Position numbers and translations under genes: made by a program
The notes under the pieces: model-generated
What the model was told of the DNA's origin: nothing
The model's input: only the letters and a program-made list of their open reading frames with translations
Database searches by the model: none
Part shown: piece after piece, positions 51,118 to 59,716 of the stretch
Position numbering within the stretch: position 1 is the first letter of the stretch
Layout: each line of letters opens with the position of its first letter
NCBI RefSeq assembly: GCF_014084105.1
Contig: NZ_CP048289.1
Coordinates: 505,922 to 569,921, forward strand
Source: Streptacidiphilus sp. P02-A3a
GTDB lineage: Bacteria; Actinomycetota; Actinomycetes; Streptomycetales; Streptomycetaceae
Direction: 5' to 3'
Length of the DNA: 64,000 nt

Positions 51118-52789
51118 CTTGGATCCACCGATCAATGATCGGGGCGGCGAGGGGCTGACGCAGAGAGGTGCCCGCTGACCTGGGATGATGGGAGTTCTCA
51201 CGCTTCCACCAGGCCCGATCAGCAAGGCACCTCGTAAGTGAAATCTTCCCACACTGCTGCGGCAACGCTCGCGGCGTTCGATGACCCGAATCTCCTGGCC
51301 TTCGGCGGCCTGGCCCCGGCGGTGCGGTTGGCCGAGCGCTGCGGCCTGAGCGTGCTGGCTGGAGCGAAGGTGCAGTTCAAGGATGCCGCGAACGGTGCCG
51401 GGGCGGCCGTGGGCGCGAAGGTGGTGTCGCTGGTGGCGGGGATGCTGGCGGGGGGCGGACAGCATCGACGACACCGACGTCCTGCGGCACGGGGCCATGG
51501 CGCGGGCGTTCACCGGGATCCGCGCGCCGTCCACACTGGGGGCCTTCCTGCGCGCGTTCACCTGGGGCCATGTGCGGCAACTGGAGTCTGCCGCAAGGGC
51601 ATTCACCTGCAACCTGACCGGGCACTGCAACCTGCTGGCCGGCAGCGACCAGGTCGTGCACCTGGACATCGACTCGAAGGTCAAGCAGGTCTATGGGGCC
51701 GGGAAGCAGGGCGCGGAGTTCGGCTACACGAAGGTCCGGGGTCTGCACTTCCAGATCGTCACCGCCTCCGCGCCGCTGTCCGCGCCGGTGATCGTGGCCA
51801 CCCGCCTGCGCAAGGGCTCGGCCGGCTCCGCCAAGGGTGCCGCCTCCCTGATAGCCGAGGCCATCAAGACGGTGCGGGCGATGGGCGCCACCGGCACGAT
51901 CACGGTTCGCGCCGACTCGGCGTTCTTCTCGCACAAGGTCGTTGACGTCTGCCGTCGCAACCAGGTTCGATTCTCGCTCGCCGTCGCGCAGCGCAAGAAG
52001 GTCCGCGAGGTCATCGCCACGATCCCCGAGACCGCTTGGACGGCGATCAGGTATCCAAAGGCGATCTGGGACCGGGACGAGGAACGCTGGGTCTCGGACG
52101 CGGGGGTCGCCGAGATCCAGTACACCGCCTTCATCGGCAAGGCGAAGCGATTCCGGACCGCCGCACGACTACTGGTGCGGCGGGTCAAGCGCCTTAACGA
52201 AGCCGGGATTCCGGACGGGCAGGGCGAGTTGTTCACCGTCTGGCGGTTCCACGCGGTGTTCACCGACTCGCTCCTGCCCTTGGTCGAGGCCGAGGCGGAC
52301 CATCGCCGGCACGCCATCGTGGAACAGGTCTTCGCCGATCTTGAGGACTCGGCGCTGGGGCATCTTCCCTCGGGGAAGTTCACCGCGAACACCGCCTGGC
52401 TGACCCTGGCCGCCGTCGCCCACAACCTGACCCGCGCCCCCTGGGCACCTTGGCCTCCGACTTCCACGCCAGGGCCCGCAACGGCACGATTCGACGCCAA
52501 CTCATCAATATTCCAGCACGGTTGGCCGCCGGCGGCCGCACCCTGACCTGGCACCTTCCAGAGCACTGGCGCTGGCGGGAAGCATTCGCCGACCTGTGGA
52601 CAGCCGTCGGCCACCGACTGCGAACCTGACCGACGAGCCCACCCGACCACCCACGACCAAGGACCACGGAGACCCGCCACCGGGACGGCCACCCGGCGAT
52701 CCACCCTGCCCACCAGCAGAAACACTGCGCAATCCGCCCCGGAAATCACACAACCGAACTCATCGAATACGACTCTGTGGATCCAGGCT
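51118..52789 (+). mobile_element. IS1380-type element, copy 2 (inactive)
   Basis: The left end is near TTGGATCCACCG (51119) and shares its leader with the remnant at 31436. The right end is GTGGATCCAGGCT (52777-52789), the complement of the remnant's left-end core AGCCTGGATCCAC. The element lies against the last codons of the integrase gene. Its transposase gene carries two frameshifts. Confidence 0.75.
51238..52629 (+). pseudogene. IS1380-family transposase with two frameshifts
   Basis: GTG 51238 encodes the N-terminus up to SLVAGMLAG. A six-G run at 51450-51455 (five expected) then shifts the frame, and the product resumes as DSIDDTDVLRHGAMARAF. The catalytic region is present in frame 2: VVHLDIDSKVKQVYG, TVRADSAFFSHKVVD and FADLEDSALGHLPSGKF. 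A second shift at the C run near 52437-52441 breaks NLTRA from the expected LGTLASDFHARARNG tail, which can be read to TGA 52627. Both shifts are at homopolymers, so sequencing error is possible for either. Confidence 0.85.
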
Positions 52790-54393
52790 CAGGCGGTGCG
52801 TTCCTCGGCCGACTCCTTGACCTTCCGGGGCGGGGTCATCCTTGGTCGGGCAGGAGCGGCCTCGGCGTCCTTCACGACCGTGAGGGGCTTCCGGGCCCGA
52901 GGCACGAGCTGCACGACCTTCTCGGCGGCGTCGCGCGCGAGGTCGTCCAGGACGGCCTGGTAGATGTCTCGCGTGACCCGGGTATCCGAGTGGCCGAGCG
53001 TCTCGGAGACGACCTTGATGTCCACCCCCGCCGCGAGCATGAGCGTGGCCGCGACGTGGCGAAGGTCGTGGAGGCGAATGGGCGGCAACCCAGCAGCCTC
53101 CACCAGGCGCTCGAAGAGATCGGACACCTTCCCCGGGTGGAGGATCGAGCCGTCCTCCTGGGTGAAGATGCGGCCGGTGTCGACCCACCCGTCACCCCAT
53201 TCGAGCCGCTCCTGCTGCTGACAGGCCTTGTGGGTGAGCAACAGCTGATCGGTCTCGTCGTCGAGGGCGATCAGGCGTATGCCGGAGTCGGTCTTGGGAG
53301 CGCCCTCGTGGATCTCCCAGCCGTCCTGCACGAGCTGGGTGGCGATGGCGAGGGACTGCGCGGAGGCCGAATGGTCGACCCAGCGAACCCCGCACGACTC
53401 ACCGCGCCTGGTGCCACGGAAGGCGATCAGCCGCCAGAACGGGTACAGCCTGTCCTCGGCGACGTAGTCGAGGAACCGACCGGTCTGCTCGGGGGTCCAG
53501 ACCATGACCGGCGAAGGCTTGACGCGGGTCTCGCGCCAGTGGGCGATCCGTTCGTCGGTCCAGATGAGGGCCTTGGGCTTGCTGCCCGGCAGCAGCTCCA
53601 CGTGCGCTGCGGGGTTGAAGGCGGGCATCACCTGTTGGGCTATGGCGATGTTCAGGGCGGCCCGCAGGGTGTCGCGGATGTGCGGCTGCGTGTTGAGACC
53701 CGTGATGCGCCGGAAGGGCGGCATCGCGTCGAGTTGGGCCTGGAGCCACCTGCGGCGGGCCCTGTTCTCCGCGCCCTTGGTCGGTGTGGCCTTGAGTTCA
53801 TCGCGCACAGCGCGCCGCTGAGCGTTCTGCTCCTGGATCTCGATGTTGCGCTCGTTGATCAAGTCGAACATCGTGTTGATGTGGTGCACCCGCAGCTTGT
53901 CCAGCCGTAGGTGGCCGAGGTGCGGCTTGAGGTGAACGCGTATGTCGCACTCGTAGCGGGTCACGCCTCCCCGACGGAGGCGCTTACGTCCGGCGAGCCA
54001 GGTATCGAGCCACTCGCCGATGGTCGTCTTGGAGTTGAGCGTTTGTCCGGACTGGAACCGGCGACGAGTCTCGTCGTAGTCCGGGAGCGGTTCCTTCTCT
54101 TTGAGGCAGCTTTCGATGAGGTCGCTGATCTGGGTCTTGCCCCAGGCGTCGTCCTCCTCGGGGATAGCCATGAGAGCGCGGACCTTGTCCAGCTCCTCCT
54201 GGGCCTTGGTGGAGGAGTCGAAGCCGCCGCGACGGAACCGGCGTCGGCGGCTGTCCTGGGCTGGATCCAATTCCTGGAAAACGGTCCAGACCCCGTGCCG
54301 CCGCGACGTGAGCTTGGGGCACGAGGCACCGAGATCCTTGCCAGTCTCCGGGTCCGTGCACCGGCACCGCCGGGTTGTGGTGCCGTTCTTCAT
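52789..54393 (-). CDS. int: Tyrosine recombinase / integrase
   Basis: This is a 534-aa integrase of the actinomycete integrative-element type. A Cys-rich N-terminal zinc-like motif (RCRCTDPETG...SCPKL) precedes an Arg-rich arm-binding region. The core-binding SAM-like domain spans ~120-330. The catalytic residues are Arg in LIAFRGTRRGESCG (~348), HDLRH in RLHDLRHVAATLM (~457), the LGHSDTRVT box and Tyr in DIYQAVLDDLA (~492). The stop codon abuts the IS1380 end. The XRE gene upstream overlaps by 4 bp. Its att site is not adjacent, which is unusual. Confidence 0.93.
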   Translation of the reverse strand: MKNGTTTRRCRCTDPETGKDLGASCPKLTSRRHGVWTVFQELDPAQDSRRRRFRRGGFDSSTKAQEELDKVRALMAIPEEDDAWGKTQISDLIESCLKEKEPLPDYDETRRRFQSGQTLNSKTTIGEWLDTWLAGRKRLRRGGVTRYECDIRVHLKPHLGHLRLDKLRVHHINTMFDLINERNIEIQEQNAQRRAVRDELKATPTKGAENRARRRWLQAQLDAMPPFRRITGLNTQPHIRDTLRAALNIAIAQQVMPAFNPAAHVELLPGSKPKALIWTDERIAHWRETRVKPSPVMVWTPEQTGRFLDYVAEDRLYPFWRLIAFRGTRRGESCGVRWVDHSASAQSLAIATQLVQDGWEIHEGAPKTDSGIRLIALDDETDQLLLTHKACQQQERLEWGDGWVDTGRIFTQEDGSILHPGKVSDLFERLVEAAGLPPIRLHDLRHVAATLMLAAGVDIKVVSETLGHSDTRVTRDIYQAVLDDLARDAAEKVVQLVPRARKPLTVVKDAEAAPARPRMTPPRKVKESAEERTA

Positions 54394-55049
54394 TCGCCAT
54401 CTTCCGGGTGGTTAGGTATTTCAGGCTGGTCGACGAAGGCCAGTTCGTCGGGCAGGGCCGGGGGCGTAAGGCCGCGCTCGCGCATCCGGCCCCGGAACGC
54501 CCGAAGCTCCTGGGCGTCCTCGAATGCGTGCTCCTCGTAGCCCTCGGCGCGCTGGAGGAGGGTGGCTCTACGAGCCCGGTCCAAGGTGGTGCTCGCCGCT
54601 CGCCGCCGTTCTCTGGCCAGGGCGTAGGAGGACGTCGCGGCAGCCACTAGATCACCGTGGTGGCGGAAGGCGTCGAGGGTGTCCCGCGCGCTGCCTTCGG
54701 GAGCGGCTTCGTCGAGGGGGGTCTCGCCGGTGAACCACGCGACGGCGTCCCATGTGGACACCTCCCGGCCCGGGAGAACCTCGACGGTGGCCGAGGTGCC
54801 GAGCGGGAAGAGGAGAGTCACTGGTGGGACGCCCAGGACGTCAGCCAGGACGAAGAAGTCGGCGATGGTGATGCTTGTCTTGCGGCCGGATTCCAGGTTC
54901 TTCATCGAGTGCTCGGTGAACTCCGGCAAGCCGCGGTCGGCACAACCCTGGGCGACCTCGGCCATGGTGAGGCCGACGGCCTTGCGCGAGTCCCGCAGCC
55001 GCTGGGCGATCCGACCGGTGAACGCTGTCGGCCATTGGTCATGTGTCAT
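54390..55049 (-). CDS. XRE-family regulator of the integrase operon
   Basis: This 219-aa protein has an XRE helix-turn-helix at residues ~12-75 (RIAQRLRDSRKAVGLTMAEVAQGCADRG; HSMKNLESGRKTSITIADFFVLADVLGV). The C-terminal ~90 residues are a helical Arg/Ala-rich coiled coil (RERRRAASTTLDRARRATLLQRAEGYEEHAF). Its end overlaps the integrase start by 4 bp, so they are co-transcribed. It is divergent from the small excisionase-like gene. It probably controls integration versus excision. Confidence 0.88.
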   Translation of the reverse strand: MTHDQWPTAFTGRIAQRLRDSRKAVGLTMAEVAQGCADRGLPEFTEHSMKNLESGRKTSITIADFFVLADVLGVPPVTLLFPLGTSATVEVLPGREVSTWDAVAWFTGETPLDEAAPEGSARDTLDAFRHHGDLVAAATSSYALARERRRAASTTLDRARRATLLQRAEGYEEHAFEDAQELRAFRGRMRERGLTPPALPDELAFVDQPEIPNHPEDGE

Positions 55050-55140
55050 GGTGACACTTTAAGTGCCTGAAAGGCGCTGCTGCAACTCCGTGATACACAT
55101 ATGGCGTCACCACGACACCAGAAACCCCCAGGAGGGCATC

Positions 55141-55419
55141 ATGAAGGTATCTGAGTCATCCGATGAGGGGCGAGGGCTTACCGGCGACGAGCTGCTCGCC
55201 CTCCCTGCCGTGATCGACCTCGACACCTCGAACCGGGCGCTGATGATCGGCCGATCCACCGGCTACGGACTCGCCAAGCTGGGGCAGTACCCGGTCAAGG
55301 TCCTTCGGCTCGGAAATGCCTATCGAGTGGTGACGGCAGACCTGCTGAAGCTGCTGGGGGTGGAGCGCCACCAGAGTGAGGGCGGCGGCAGAAGCGAGAA
55401 CCACAGCCTGGCCGCGTAG
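55141..55419 (+). CDS. Small excisionase-like DNA-binding protein
   Basis: This 92-aa protein starts at ATG 55141 after GGAGG. The central LLALPAVIDLDTSNRALMIGRSTGYGLAKLGQYPVKVLRLGNAYRVVTADLL segment has the shape of a MerR/excisionase winged helix: a recognition helix (GRSTGYGLAKLG) followed by VKVLRLGNAYRV as wing. This type is the usual Xis of actinomycete integrative elements. Position next to int and the XRE gene supports it. Confidence 0.75.
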   Translation: MKVSESSDEGRGLTGDELLALPAVIDLDTSNRALMIGRSTGYGLAKLGQYPVKVLRLGNAYRVVTADLLKLLGVERHQSEGGGRSENHSLAA

Positions 55420-55475
55420 CTGTGCCCGTATATATGCAGGTTCACGCTCGCAGAGCACCGCAGATCAGTGGGGGC

Positions 55476-55865
55476 TCACGCCTCGCTGGTTCGAATCTGT
55501 GCACCGTGCTGGTTACGCTCGTACGTACGTCGCGTGTTCTTCTCGATCTTCCGGGCTACCTCGGAAGCGAGGTCCACGCCGTTCATCTCGGCCAGCGCCG
55601 TCAGATAGAGGAAGACGTCGGCCAGTTCCTCCCCAAGGTCGGGCAAGCCCTTGCGCCAGGCGGTGAAGGCTTCGCCTACCTCGGCGCTGAGAAGGCCGAA
55701 CTCCAAGGCCACGTCTGTGGTGTTGAACCCTTTGAGGTTCTTGTTTTCCCAGGCGAGCTTCTGGGCGGATCCGATCTCCAAGACTCCTCCGGCGCCGGTG
55801 CAGCTGGTGCTCCCGAAGCCTAGCGGGAGCAGTTTGCTGGCGCGTCTACTTCTCTGCGCAGTCAC
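55476..55865 (-). CDS. MazG-like nucleotide pyrophosphohydrolase
   Basis: This 129-aa protein is the last gene of the minus-strand nucleotide operon. The helical core shows FGLLSAEVGEAFTAWRKG and LGEELADVFLYLTALAEMNG, an E..E plus E..D metal-binding arrangement of the all-alpha NTP pyrophosphatase (MazG/dUTPase) fold. Such enzymes hydrolyse (d)NTPs to monophosphates, often non-canonical ones. Its start overlaps the kinase stop by 4 bp. The N-terminal ~30 residues are less conserved. In context it may clear a competing or modified nucleotide. Confidence 0.8.
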   Translation of the reverse strand: MTAQRSRRASKLLPLGFGSTSCTGAGGVLEIGSAQKLAWENKNLKGFNTTDVALEFGLLSAEVGEAFTAWRKGLPDLGEELADVFLYLTALAEMNGVDLASEVARKIEKNTRRTYERNQHGAQIRTSEA

Positions 55866-56362
55866 CCGGTCGAGGGGAGTTCGAGAGTTGTGGTGTCGAC
55901 GGTGAGCACACGGGCGTAGTCAGCGAGGGTGGAGAAGACGCGCTCGTAGCCGGTAACCAGAGCAGACACTTCGTCCAGGCTGACGGCCTCACCGTCGCGC
56001 GAGAGAAGCCGCTGGCGGATGACGGCTGCAGGTGCGGTCAGGTGAACGAGCACTCCGGAACGCTCGATCACGCTCTCGGCGAGATCGATGGCCTGGCTCC
56101 AGTTGATTCGGGACCGGCCTCGGTGAAGTGGGCCGTAGACGAGTTCACTGATGAAGCACCGGTCAAAGAGGATGGGTCCGGTCCCGGCGAGGATGCCTCG
56201 GTAGCGGCTGGCCAGGTCGAGGTGGTCCGGTGTCTTGGGGGAGTGCACTACAGCGAAGCCGTGGTGAGTCGATAGGCGCTCGGCGAGCGTGCTCTTGCCG
56301 ACCCCATCGCAGCCTTCGAGGACCAGTGTCTGGTGCTCGCCGGCAATCTCATCGAGGTTCAT
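55862..56362 (-). CDS. P-loop nucleotide kinase (thymidylate-kinase-like)
   Basis: This 166-aa protein starts at ATG 56362, inside the preceding gene's last codons (4-bp overlap). TLVLEGCDGVGKSTLAERLS is the Walker A region of the TMK fold, and FDRCFISELVYGPLHRG corresponds to the DR(Y) substrate segment. VLVHLTAPAAVIRQRLLSRDGEAV is the LID/Arg-rich region. It is shorter than a normal TMK (~210 aa), so its substrate is probably a different (deoxy)nucleoside monophosphate. It is a second, operon-specific kinase besides the TMK fusion at 16.7 kb. Confidence 0.82.
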   Translation of the reverse strand: MNLDEIAGEHQTLVLEGCDGVGKSTLAERLSTHHGFAVVHSPKTPDHLDLASRYRGILAGTGPILFDRCFISELVYGPLHRGRSRINWSQAIDLAESVIERSGVLVHLTAPAAVIRQRLLSRDGEAVSLDEVSALVTGYERVFSTLADYARVLTVDTTTLELPSTG

Positions 56363-57312
56363 GCGGCAAGCCAGGACAGGACGGCCTCGCCGTTGTCGAG
56401 GTGGGTCTCGGCCGCGTACTGGATCATGAGGTTTCGCCAGTTGGGCTCGCGGCCGTGGGCGTGCGTGAACGTCGGGCGCGGCTGGAAGGCCGCGATCCGT
56501 ACGCCGCTTGCCACGGCCGCGCCGATGAGCAGGGCGGTTCCCGGAGGCGTCTCCGGGCCGGAGACGTCGGCCAGAAACCGGGCAGCAGTGCACACCGCGG
56601 TCAGGTCAGCCAGAGCCCCGGCGATCGGGTCCGCTGCGGTGAACCGCGCTGGCACCACCACGGTGTGCCCGGCATCCACACAGGCTTTCGCCAGGTGATC
56701 CCGGCCCCACGCTGTGTACGGCGACGCCTCGACGTAGACCGGTGCACCGATAACGGCAGGCGCCCCCACGAGTTGGGGAGCGCGGTCGGGGAGGTCGAGG
56801 AAGGCGTCGACGGCTGCGTCGAGGGCTGTGCTGGTCTGGGCGGTGTTGCGCGACCGGAACCCCGTGAATCGGGAGTGGGCCGGGACCGATGGCAGGGCAG
56901 GTGCGCCGAGTCGGGTGACGCGCACGATGCTGGTGGCCACGGCCTGAAGGAGGGGGTCGGGGAATTCGAGTCGGTGGCCGGCCTCGGTCAGGGAGTAGGT
57001 CTGGAAGTCGGTGGTGACCAGGATGACCGGGATGCCGGAGGCGGCAGCGTAGCCGATCTCCATGCAGACCCCGTCGTCGAGGCTCGGGCCGTGCAGGAGG
57101 GCGACCATGGCGTCGAGGTGGCCGAGGCGTTCGCGGTCCAGTTCGAACAGGCGGCGCCCTTTCACCTCGGCGACCAGGTCCTCCTCGTCGGTGTCGCAGA
57201 ACGGCAGGAAGACGTGCTCGGGGCCGGCCTTCGCGGCGACTCGCCGGGCGAGGTCGGCGGCGAGGGCGCGATCGTGGGCGGCAAAGAGCCGGTGGGCTAT
57301 GTAGACGGACAC
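56359..57312 (-). CDS. Tandem nucleoside 2-deoxyribosyltransferase-like protein
   Basis: This 317-aa protein consists of two NDT-like halves. The first (residues 1-~130) has YIAHRLFAAHDRALAADL at the start and LDAMVALLHGPSLDDGVCMEIGYAAASGIPVI, which includes the catalytic Glu85. The second (~190-300) begins PVYVEASPYTAWGRDHL and has DVSGPETPPGTALLIGAAVASGVRI, where the Glu position is Leu (LLIG). One half is therefore probably catalytic and the other regulatory or structural. NDTs move deoxyribose between bases. It is coupled to the kinase gene downstream. Confidence 0.83.
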   Translation of the reverse strand: MSVYIAHRLFAAHDRALAADLARRVAAKAGPEHVFLPFCDTDEEDLVAEVKGRRLFELDRERLGHLDAMVALLHGPSLDDGVCMEIGYAAASGIPVILVTTDFQTYSLTEAGHRLEFPDPLLQAVATSIVRVTRLGAPALPSVPAHSRFTGFRSRNTAQTSTALDAAVDAFLDLPDRAPQLVGAPAVIGAPVYVEASPYTAWGRDHLAKACVDAGHTVVVPARFTAADPIAGALADLTAVCTAARFLADVSGPETPPGTALLIGAAVASGVRIAAFQPRPTFTHAHGREPNWRNLMIQYAAETHLDNGEAVLSWLAA

Positions 57313-57337
57313 CGGGAGAAGCCCCCCAAGTCGGTGG

Positions 57338-58180
57338 TCAGGCGCGGCGAGGCGCGGGGATCGGAAGGGGAGGGGCAGCGATGTGCCGGGATGCGGCTGC
57401 TGTCGCTTCTGCCAGCGCCAGGGCAGTCGTCGCGCCCTGCGCGCGGAGCGTCAGGAAGGTACCGGCCAGGGTGTCTCCAGCGCCCGCGACCTCGCGCGCA
57501 GGGTGCGGCGGGGGAACGGCGTGGGCGGTCTGCTGTCCGAAGCGCCGTACCACGGCGGCGCGTGGGCCGTCGGTGACGATCACTTCGCGAAGGGTGCTGG
57601 TGTCGACCACCTGTTCCAGGAGCCGGTACTCGGCCGCGTTGACGAACAGCGTCGTCGCCATCGGCAGCCAGCGGGCGGCTACCTGGATCATCTCCTCGGC
57701 GCTCGGCAGGAAGAAGTCCACGCTGAAGGCACACCGGTGCTGAACGAGTTGACGCAGAACCAGCTCCGCGTCCAGGGGGCGGCGGCAGCAGACGTGGTAG
57801 GTGCCGCGCGGATGCTGGTCGATATGCCTGAGCGCGTGCGAGGTCAGGCCGTCGGCCACTCCGTAGTCGGAGTGGACGGCCACCAAGTCGCCCACCAGGT
57901 CGTACCGCAGGTCGAAGGTGGTGGAGGCTCCGTCGCCCTGGACGCTCGCGGACCAGTCGATCCCTTCGAACTCCGGGGACAGCGGAAGGTGGGCGAGATC
58001 GTCGCCGAGCACGCAGACCGGTGCGGCCCGGCCGCCGGCACTCACCACGGCCACCGCGAGCAGCACTGCCGCGCCGCCGAGCCGTGACCCGCCCCGGTGG
58101 TCCGGGTAGTGGGTCACGTCCCGGCTGATGTTGCCGATCACGTCGAGCCGTTCCACGGTCTCCCCCAGCGGGTCATGCAC
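57338..58180 (-). CDS. PfkB/ribokinase-family nucleoside or sugar kinase
   Basis: This 280-aa protein has the ribokinase fold. Opening strands are RLDVIGNISRDVTHYP, with GGSRLGGAAVLLAVAVVSAGG as the substrate Gly-rich region. The C-terminal signature is EVAGAGDTLAGTFLTLRAQG, containing the catalytic Asp of the GAGD box (~residue 238). It is the typical size for this family. Its start overlaps the glycosylase-like gene by 8 bp; 25 bp separate it from the NDT gene. In this operon it probably phosphorylates a nucleoside, though a sugar cannot be excluded. Confidence 0.85.
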   Translation of the reverse strand: MHDPLGETVERLDVIGNISRDVTHYPDHRGGSRLGGAAVLLAVAVVSAGGRAAPVCVLGDDLAHLPLSPEFEGIDWSASVQGDGASTTFDLRYDLVGDLVAVHSDYGVADGLTSHALRHIDQHPRGTYHVCCRRPLDAELVLRQLVQHRCAFSVDFFLPSAEEMIQVAARWLPMATTLFVNAAEYRLLEQVVDTSTLREVIVTDGPRAAVVRRFGQQTAHAVPPPHPAREVAGAGDTLAGTFLTLRAQGATTALALAEATAAASRHIAAPPLPIPAPRRA

Positions 58181-58997
58181 GACGCGTGCGGTGCGAGCAG
58201 TCGACGACTCGCGTGCAGACCGGCCGCCGACGGCAGACCTGCGGGGCTGGGCCGTTGAGGTACAGGCGTTTGAAGTAGATCAGCACGAGGTGCACCCACC
58301 AGGTCGGTTCCACTCCGTCGGGGATGGTGACCCGGTACCCGTGCTCGGCGATCAGCGCGCGGAAGTCGGCGGAGCGGGCGTGCACGGCGGCCTCAAGGAC
58401 ATGGCGCATGCGTTCGTGGGCTGCGGAGCCGGACGGAAGGGCGAGGCCCAGCGCCGGTGCCAGCCTGGTGACCATGCCGGAATCCACCGGGATGATTCCG
58501 CAGTGGTACCCGCGTGCGGTGAGCAGCGCGCACTGGGCGACCTTGTACGACGCTCCCCGGACACGCTCCGCGAAGTCGGCCACCAGGTCGTCGCTGTCGA
58601 CTGTGTCGGCGGTCGGGTCGACGCCCTCCTTGTCCCAGCTGCGGAGAAGCTCGGCAAGGGACCGCAGGTAGTCGATCCGGGCCTGCGGCAGGCCGATGGG
58701 CCTCGCCAGCGAAGCGAGTTCGGCATCCTCGGCGGCGATGAGGCTGTCGAAGCCCTGGGCGTCCGCCGAGGCGATCACCCGTGCATAGGTCTCCACCATC
58801 CGGTAGGAGACCCGGGTGGACCAGCCGGCGGCGAGCATCCGCACGCGGGGGTCGCTGATCGAGGTCGGCCACCACCGGTTCTCGTCGTGGTTGGCCTCGA
58901 CCGCCGCTCGGACGTCCGGTAGGCCAGCGGCGCGAGCGACCAACCGGTGGGCGCGCCGGACCTCAAGCGCTGTCGCCTTCGTGCGCTCCGTCGTCAT
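58173..58997 (-). CDS. HhH-GPD DNA-glycosylase-like protein
   Basis: This 274-aa all-helical protein matches the endonuclease III superfamily in outline: GLPQARIDYLRSLAELL, then VRGASYKVAQCALLTARGYHCGIIPVDSGMVTRLAPALGL, which aligns with the HhH hairpin (G-x-x-K) and the PVD catalytic-Asp region of Nth-like enzymes. The tail YLNGPAPQVCRRRPVCTRVVDC carries three Cys, reminiscent of but one short of the 4Fe-4S knot. It may excise a modified base or act on a nucleotide. Its start overlaps the racemase-like gene by 4 bp. Confidence 0.7.
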   Translation of the reverse strand: MTTERTKATALEVRRAHRLVARAAGLPDVRAAVEANHDENRWWPTSISDPRVRMLAAGWSTRVSYRMVETYARVIASADAQGFDSLIAAEDAELASLARPIGLPQARIDYLRSLAELLRSWDKEGVDPTADTVDSDDLVADFAERVRGASYKVAQCALLTARGYHCGIIPVDSGMVTRLAPALGLALPSGSAAHERMRHVLEAAVHARSADFRALIAEHGYRVTIPDGVEPTWWVHLVLIYFKRLYLNGPAPQVCRRRPVCTRVVDCSHRTRRA

Positions 58998-59716
58998 GAG
59001 GCAACTCCAGCACAGGCGCGGGCGGCCAGAAGCGCGATGGCGAGGTTGGATGAGAACACCGGCTTCCTGAACCGGCGCTCCAGTTCACCCACTACCGGCA
59101 GGGTGTGCCACCCGGTGCACGACAGGACCATCGCGTCGGCGGACGCGACCGCCTCCTCCGGCAACCGCTGGACCAGACCGAGGATCCGGTCCGGGGTCAC
59201 GTCGGCATAACCGTCGTCCAGACCCAGGCTCGCGAAGGCCAGCACCTCGACGCCGGCCTCGGAGAGCGCCACCGCTTCCGCCGCGGTCACCAGGTCCGGG
59301 TAGGGCGTGACCAGCACGATGCGCCGCACCGCTGCCCCGGCGAGAGCCTGCCGGAGGGCGTCGAAGGCGGTGAGCACGCCGCTCGGCAGCGGCGGGCCCT
59401 CGGTGAAGCCCGCCGATGTGCAGGCCAGGACCACTGTGTTGAGTGAAATGTGAGACAAGGAATCCAGGGCCTGCGCTGACGCTTCGCGCAGTCCGCGCCA
59501 GAACGAGGCGTCAACCGCCGTCGTCCGGGATGGGGGTACGAGCCGAGCGTGGTGAAAGACCGTGTGGCGCAGGCCGAGGCGGGCCAGCTCGGTCTCCACC
59601 GCCACGTTGGCCCAGGGCAGCAGGAGCCCCGCGCGGACAGTACGGTCCGCCGCCGCGTCCAGGGCGGCCAGAGTGGCAAGCGAGCCGTCAGGAAGCTGCT
59701 GCAACGCGCTCTCCAA
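58994..59716 (-). CDS. Asp/Glu racemase-superfamily protein (maleate isomerase-like)
   Basis: This 240-aa protein has two pseudo-symmetric halves, each with a catalytic-type Cys: VVLACTSAGFTEGPPL (~residue 98) and AMVLSCTGWHTLPVVGEL (~200). The opening AGLLLPWANVAVETEL and closing KPVFSSNLAIALLAA are typical of the maleate cis-trans isomerase / arylmalonate decarboxylase branch. Such enzymes handle small dicarboxylates or hydantoins. In this operon it may act on a ring-opened base precursor. It overlaps the radical SAM gene by 29 bp. Confidence 0.85.
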   Translation of the reverse strand: MESALQQLPDGSLATLAALDAAADRTVRAGLLLPWANVAVETELARLGLRHTVFHHARLVPPSRTTAVDASFWRGLREASAQALDSLSHISLNTVVLACTSAGFTEGPPLPSGVLTAFDALRQALAGAAVRRIVLVTPYPDLVTAAEAVALSEAGVEVLAFASLGLDDGYADVTPDRILGLVQRLPEEAVASADAMVLSCTGWHTLPVVGELERRFRKPVFSSNLAIALLAARACAGVAS

